A stretch of DNA of 9,483 nt. Source: Oscillospiraceae bacterium (GTDB lineage Bacteria; Bacillota; Clostridia; Oscillospirales; Oscillospiraceae). The stretch spans positions 1 through 9,483 of the forward strand of contig JAISKY010000155.1 in the NCBI GenBank assembly GCA_031260745.1. The letters run 5' to 3'. The position numbers were made by a program, and so were the translations under genes. This document shows positions 6,398-9,483 of the stretch, piece by piece. Under the pieces are notes generated by a model, which was given only the letters and a program-made list of their open reading frames with translations, was not told where the DNA came from and searched no databases. Position 1 is the first letter of the stretch; the number at the start of each line of letters is the position of its first letter.

Positions 6398-8341
6398 TTA
6401 GTCATCGTCGTCCCACAGACCGGCAATCATCGCCTGGCTTCTAATCACTTTGCCGGACTTGTCATAGATTACTACGTCGTACGAGCGATTAGCTACGAGA
6501 TTGTGAATATACAGAACCCCGGGGCTTTTAATGATTCCATATATTTGTGACTCGTCAATTTCATTGCCGTCTTCCGCTAATGCAACGAATATTCCGTCTA
6601 AACTAACCTTTTCTAAAGCGTATAGAGCGGGATTACCTTTTATCGAAATCGAAATATATCCTAACTCCGTAATCGGCGGGTCGCTGACATTAATTAGTCC
6701 CTCTCCGTAACCCAACGTCACCGGGTCGGTTTCGTAGGTCAGGTGAGCGTAAAACCGCGGTCGATAATTTCCGCTGTACTTCAGCGTTTCCGTATACGTG
6801 GTAACTCCGCTCTTTTTCGCGGCAATTGACGCTATCGAGCCGATTACCGCCTCGTCGCTGTAGTATTCGTCGGTGGTAAGGGTTATCTTTGAGAGCGCGT
6901 ATTTGGAAATATTTTTTACCGTTATAGTGTACGTAACTTCGTCGCCGACTTTTGCGTCGGTTACATTCGGCTTGACCGTTATTTCCACCGGACTTTTGAT
7001 TTCATAGTTATTACTGAACGCTTCGGTAAGATAATCGCCGCCAAGTTCGCTGTAATTTGAGTAAGCCACAAACCTTTCCAGCGTACTTTTCGTAACCCAC
7101 CAAGTAGTTTCGGTGTATTTTGCGGTTAGTTTACCGTTCGCGGCTAACGACTTAGTTGAAGCGATTACCGTAGTCGTATCGTAACCCGGCAGGATAATGG
7201 CGACGTTCGGTATAGCGTGTCCGGAAGTGTTTGTCAGCGTCACGGTGTACGTAATTTTATCTCCCAATATAAATGAAGTACCGTTCTGTGTGACCGTTAA
7301 AGTTCCGGACGGAATGACCGGCTTGACCGACACGGTTGTGCCTAGACACTCGAACTCATCCGGGTCATCAGAACTGTTATAATCGTAGTAAACGTGGAAC
7401 GCGTATATTTTGAAATCCGTTAGTTCCTCCGGTGTTACCGTGTAGGTATATTTTACCGTTTTACCTTTCGCGATTGAGCCGTACGTCTGTAACACGGTTC
7501 CGTAATCGTCCGAAAGTACGATTGCTACGTCCGGAATCGCGTACGCGGACGTGTTTTTGATTGACAACGTAATCTTTATTGAGTCGCCAAGAAAAATATC
7601 CGCGGATTCCGGCGTGATTGATATATCCGCGGTGTAAACCTTGCCGGCGACCGTGACTGTTACCTCCGCGGTTCCCAAAGACGTTTGATTCGCCGCGCCG
7701 TAGTTTGCATACGCGGTGACGTTGAACTTGTAATCTCCCGCGACCGCCGGAATCACCGTCTGATTAGCGGTAAACGCGCCGTTTATTGCCAACGACGATT
7801 TTACGTTGCCTACCAAAGTTCCGTCGTCAAGCGCAAACGCGACGTTTGTTAGTTTACGGTCAGATGTATTCGTAAGCGTTGCGGTAAACTTTACCTTATC
7901 GCCCAAAGTAATCGCGGTTTTGTCAGACTTGACCGATAGATTCGCGTTTAATACATTGCTTAGAACTTTAACCTTAACCTCGGCGTCGCCTATAAGAACC
8001 GGATTAGCCGTGGTGTAGTTAGCGTATACTCTAATCTTGAACGCGAATTCTCCTACGTTTTGCGGAGTCGCGTTAAACGTTACGACCTCCTTGGCTCCGG
8101 AAGCCATCGCGACGCTTTGGATAACCGAATTGTCGTTAAACTTCAAGACAGTTACGTCGTTCAATGCGTATCCGGATTTGTTTGTAAGCGTCACGCTGTA
8201 TGTAAGTTCCTCGCCCAATACAATCTCGGCTTTATTTGCCTTTAGTGACGCGCTTACACTCGGAGACTTAGCGGCGAACGCCGTTACTCCAAGTACGGCA
8301 AACATTACAATCGCAAGTACGATTGCGGAAATCTTTTTCAT
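6398..8341 (-). CDS. Secreted five-repeat Ig-like (DUF11/CARDB-like) protein, 647 aa
   Basis: A signal peptide (KK, hydrophobic core at about 5-20, cleavage near AFA at 21-23) leads into five related domains of about 105 residues: about 28-128, 132-232, 237-340, 345-450 and 452-552. Each starts with a strand, then a '(V/I)LG(D/E)...(Y/F)(T/S)(V/A)TLTNxS' element (for example VLGEELTYSVTLTNKSGYAL, ILGDKITYTVTLTNTSGHAI), and ends near 'Y.NY.....LG.A.V.V'. This pattern is characteristic of DUF11/CARDB-type Ig-like folds in bacterial surface and adhesion proteins. A different C-terminal segment (about 558-647) contains ISISIKGNPALY and NRSYDVVIYDKSGKVI and ends in WDDDD. There is no LPXTG motif, terminal helix or S-layer homology domain, so the protein is probably released or held non-covalently. 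The ATG at 8341 follows AGG by about eight bases. Its function is unknown; adhesion or cell-surface structure is inference. It appears to be a single-gene unit. Confidence 0.88.
   Translation of the reverse strand: MKKISAIVLAIVMFAVLGVTAFAAKSPSVSASLKANKAEIVLGEELTYSVTLTNKSGYALNDVTVLKFNDNSVIQSVAMASGAKEVVTFNATPQNVGEFAFKIRVYANYTTANPVLIGDAEVKVKVLSNVLNANLSVKSDKTAITLGDKVKFTATLTNTSDRKLTNVAFALDDGTLVGNVKSSLAINGAFTANQTVIPAVAGDYKFNVTAYANYGAANQTSLGTAEVTVTVAGKVYTADISITPESADIFLGDSIKITLSIKNTSAYAIPDVAIVLSDDYGTVLQTYGSIAKGKTVKYTYTVTPEELTDFKIYAFHVYYDYNSSDDPDEFECLGTTVSVKPVIPSGTLTVTQNGTSFILGDKITYTVTLTNTSGHAIPNVAIILPGYDTTTVIASTKSLAANGKLTAKYTETTWWVTKSTLERFVAYSNYSELGGDYLTEAFSNNYEIKSPVEITVKPNVTDAKVGDEVTYTITVKNISKYALSKITLTTDEYYSDEAVIGSIASIAAKKSGVTTYTETLKYSGNYRPRFYAHLTYETDPVTLGYGEGLINVSDPPITELGYISISIKGNPALYALEKVSLDGIFVALAEDGNEIDESQIYGIIKSPGVLYIHNLVANRSYDVVIYDKSGKVIRSQAMIAGLWDDDD
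6686..8260 (-). repeat. Five-fold domain repeat within the secreted protein gene
   Basis: In gene order the repeats lie at about 8260-7958, 7948-7646, 7633-7322, 7309-6992 and 6988-6686, each about 300-315 bases. They are clearly related in protein but diverged at DNA level; the best short DNA match is between repeats 1 and 4, where TGTTTGT.AGCGTCACG occurs on the plus strand near 8178 and 7228. Divergence of this degree suggests an old duplication rather than a recent, unstable expansion. Repeat 3 has an acidic insertion (NSSDDPDEFE, about 322-331). Confidence 0.75.
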
Positions 8342-8592
8342 AGTGTTACCTGCCTTTTTAGTTTTTTGTTATTAATAATAACCCCAATTTGATATAATAA
8401 TAACAGTATAAACAATCTTTTACAATTTGTCAAGCATTTATTATGAAAAAAAGTTTTTATTTACCGAATTATTACGACCTTTGATTGCATAATCACCAGA
8501 CATAACCTAAAAATGTTATATTTGCTTCAAAAAGAGACGCTTTTCGATTAAGAATGCTTGATTTTTCACAAACAACATCAATAATCGCGAGA
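8342..8592. other. AT-rich intergenic region, no gene seen
   Basis: About 250 bases between the repeat-protein start and the 24-aa peptide stop. It contains the repeat-protein promoter and an AT-rich tract with a run of seven T on the minus strand (8446-8452). Two weak hairpins lie downstream of the peptide operon: TAATC/GATTA at 8582-8595, overlapping the peptide's stop codon, and AAAAG/CTTTT at 8530-8544. A further ATAAC/GTTAT pair lies at about 8504-8520. None of these is a convincing terminator alone. A 13-codon plus-strand reading frame from 8443 has no ribosome binding site and is not called. Confidence 0.7.
8405..8433 (-). promoter_or_regulatory. Promoter of the secreted repeat-protein gene
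   Basis: On the minus strand, a perfect TTGACA (8433-8428) is followed after 17 bases by TATACT (8410-8405), five of six consensus -10 bases. Transcription is predicted to start near 8398 with a leader of about 56 bases before the ATG at 8341. The surrounding DNA is very AT-rich. The near-consensus sequence predicts strong expression, in keeping with an abundant secreted protein. Confidence 0.85.
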
Positions 8593-8667
8593 TTAGTTTT
8601 TTTGTATCCCGACGACAAGGAACGCTAAAAAGAGTACAGACAACGAAATCAAAATAAAGTTGCTCAT
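8593..8667 (-). CDS. 24-aa hydrophobic peptide, coupled to the regulator gene
   Basis: The ATG at 8667-8665 overlaps the TGA of the upstream regulator gene as ATGA, the classic arrangement for translational coupling. A full GGAGG lies ten bases upstream, inside the regulator's last codons. The peptide starts MSNFILI and ends VVGIQKN, with an uninterrupted hydrophobic stretch at about residues 4-21, enough for one membrane helix, and a short basic tail. I recognise no family. Small single-helix membrane peptides of this kind include modulators of transporters or sensor proteins and type I toxins. The overlap with a regulator and a DUF2975 membrane protein gene favours a modulator of that membrane protein, but this is inference. 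It could be a chance frame, although overlap, strong ribosome binding site and hydrophobic composition together make this unlikely. Confidence 0.7.
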   Translation of the reverse strand: MSNFILISLSVLFLAFLVVGIQKN

Positions 8668-8894
8668 AGCTGTTTGTCCTCCGCCGTATCTATCCGTTTG
8701 TATTCAAGTATATCACCGGGTTGACAATCCAGAACATCGCAAATAGCGTCAAGCGTGGAGAATCGGATTGCGCTTATTTTGCCTGTCTTGATGTTTGACA
8801 AGTTTACATTTGCAATCCCGACTTTTGCCGCGAGTTCCCCAAGCGATATTTTCCTGTCAGCCATCATTCTGTCAAGACGTAAAATAATTGCCAT
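8664..8894 (-). CDS. YozG-type Cro/CI family HTH regulator, 76 aa
   Basis: This is a small cytoplasmic DNA-binding protein consisting of almost only one helix-turn-helix domain. It starts MAIILRLDRMMADRKISLGE, followed by ELAAKVGIANVNLSNIKTGKISAIRFSTLD, the turn and recognition-helix region (about residues 20-50). It ends in DAICDVLDCQPGDILEY, the usual last helix of the HTH_26/YozG subgroup. The ATG at 8894 follows GAGGTG by six bases; a longer reading starting at 8951 would overlap the preceding gene by 47 bases and has no better site, so it is rejected. The gene begins 10 bases after the DUF2975 stop. Paired DUF2975 membrane protein and YozG-like regulator genes are a recurrent arrangement in Firmicutes (yoaS/yozG of Bacillus subtilis is a known example). 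Autoregulation of the operon is likely but not shown. Confidence 0.9.
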   Translation of the reverse strand: MAIILRLDRMMADRKISLGELAAKVGIANVNLSNIKTGKISAIRFSTLDAICDVLDCQPGDILEYKRIDTAEDKQL

Positions 8895-8904
8895 TTTATT
8901 CACC

Positions 8905-9387
8905 TCACAACGTCGTATCGCTCTCGTTTTGCAACGCGCAGCCATAGTCAAATATCAAGCGCAGCACCCAAACGATTCCCGCCGCGAGAAACCCGACGAC
9001 TCCCGTCACCACTCCCACGCAAAGTAAGGCAATCGCCAACCGCTTAAACTTCTGCACAACGTCCTCGCGGAACGGCGAGCCATAAGTTTTCAATATTTTG
9101 AAGATACTTTCGGCGAATTTTAGCGCGACTATTGTGAAAACCGTCTGCAAGATTTCGCCGATACCGATATGCAGGGAGAAAAGCTCCTCATACCCGTCTT
9201 TGATAAAAACGACAGGCAGATATAATTCCATATTCCCTACTTTGAATATCGGTGAAACGCTGAACCTCGCAACAATCCACACCGCAATTTCGGCTATACC
9301 TGCGATTATGAACGCGACAAAGGCTATTCTCAGTAGGGCGTATATGACTTCGCTGAACTTCTTGATTTGCTCCGTATGCTTTTCCAT
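8905..9387 (-). CDS. DUF2975 (YoaS-like) membrane protein, 160 aa
   Basis: This is a small integral membrane protein of unknown function. Hydrophobic segments lie at about residues 14-42, 74-96 and 117-145. They are separated by the conserved cytoplasmic loop KTYGSPFREDVVQKFKRLA (100-118), whose 'G.PF......RL' core marks DUF2975, and the protein ends in IFDYGCALQNESDTTL, matching the family's C-terminal 'YG..LQ.ESD.TL'. Start choice: GTG at 9399 is in frame, but its bases belong to the Shine-Dalgarno AAAGGTGG of the ATG at 9387, which has proper spacing (about eight bases), so 9387 is preferred. It is the first gene of a three-gene operon with the HTH regulator and the 24-aa peptide. The pairing suggests that the membrane protein modulates or is controlled by the regulator, but the mechanism in this family is not established. 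Confidence 0.92.
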   Translation of the reverse strand: MEKHTEQIKKFSEVIYALLRIAFVAFIIAGIAEIAVWIVARFSVSPIFKVGNMELYLPVVFIKDGYEELFSLHIGIGEILQTVFTIVALKFAESIFKILKTYGSPFREDVVQKFKRLAIALLCVGVVTGVVGFLAAGIVWVLRLIFDYGCALQNESDTTL

Positions 9388-9436
9388 TTTGGAATCCACC
9401 TTTCAATATTTTCCCTGTGTCCGGCAGGATAAGAGC

Positions 9437-9465
9437 ATTATAGCGGATAGAATAACGATTGTCAA
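9437..9465 (-). promoter_or_regulatory. Perfect-consensus promoter of the DUF2975-regulator operon
   Basis: On the minus strand, TTGACA (9465-9460) and TATAAT (9442-9437) are separated by 17 bases. All twelve consensus bases match at the optimal spacing. Transcription should begin near 9430, giving a leader of about 43 bases before the ATG at 9387. An unrepressed promoter this strong is unusual for a regulator gene and suggests that it is normally held down, probably by the operon's own HTH protein. No clear operator palindrome could be identified in the spacer. Confidence 0.88.
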
Positions 9466-9483
9466 GTGTTTTTTAACGAGTAT

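Noticed and set aside
8443..8484. 13-codon plus-strand frame in the intergenic region
   Set aside because: It has no ribosome binding site and lies in AT-rich promoter DNA.
8530..8544. AAAAG/CTTTT hairpin as terminator of the peptide operon
   Set aside because: The stem has only five pairs, four of them A-T; this is too weak to call, so it is only mentioned in the intergenic entry.
8593..8667. Type I toxin assignment for the 24-aa peptide
   Set aside because: Size and hydrophobicity fit, but no antisense RNA promoter or toxin-family motif was seen, and the coupling to a regulator argues for another role.
8895..8951. Longer form of the HTH regulator starting at 8951
   Set aside because: It overlaps the preceding gene by 47 bases, adds residues foreign to the family, and ignores the strong GAGGTG site before 8894.
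9388..9399. GTG start at 9399 for the DUF2975 gene
   Set aside because: The GTG is part of the AAAGGTGG Shine-Dalgarno site that serves the ATG at 9387.

Overview
The window looks chromosomal and probably comes from a Gram-positive bacterium of the Clostridia. This is inferred from several things: strong GAGG/AGGTGG/GGAGG Shine-Dalgarno sites, near-consensus TTGACA-17-TATAAT promoters, a Lys-rich 'MKK' signal peptide, a DUF2975/YozG-type pair, and a tiny YtxH-like protein of a kind common in gut Clostridia. No tRNA, rRNA, CRISPR array, transposase or phage gene was seen. All genes run on the minus strand except one small plus-strand gene.

Layout, left to right. (1) Positions 1-946, minus: the first 315 residues of a class I dihydroorotase (pyrC). 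Its metal-binding motifs are intact, but it starts almost at the HxH motif, without the usual N-terminal segment; the C-terminus lies outside the window. (2) 1004-1171, plus: a 55-aa YtxH-like membrane protein, divergent from pyrC. (3) 1161-1287: a nested imperfect inverted repeat between two convergent genes, with its outermost arms inside the last codons of both. (4) 1272-6199, minus: an apparent three-gene operon read from a strong promoter at 6230-6258. In transcript order it encodes an MFS exporter, a 931-aa FtsX/MacB-type ABC permease with no ATPase in sight, and a 285-aa membrane protein of unknown function. (5) 6230-6397: an intergenic region holding a terminator-like hairpin, a second GC-rich hairpin and the MFS promoter. 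(6) 6398-8341, minus: a monocistronic secreted 647-aa protein with five Ig-like (DUF11/CARDB-like) repeats and a separate C-terminal domain, with its own TTGACA-17-TATACT promoter. (7) 8593-9387, minus: a compact operon of a DUF2975 membrane protein, a YozG-type Cro/CI regulator and a previously easy-to-miss 24-aa hydrophobic peptide whose ATG overlaps the regulator's stop codon (ATGA). It is read from a perfect-consensus promoter at 9437-9465.

How they may work together. pyrC is pyrimidine housekeeping. The MFS/permease/285-aa operon is probably a membrane export or envelope-maintenance unit. The DUF2975-regulator-peptide operon looks like a small, self-contained membrane-sensing or autoregulatory module, and the coupled 24-aa peptide is the most interesting lead. 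The repeat protein is probably a secreted or surface-associated structural protein. These functional links are inference.
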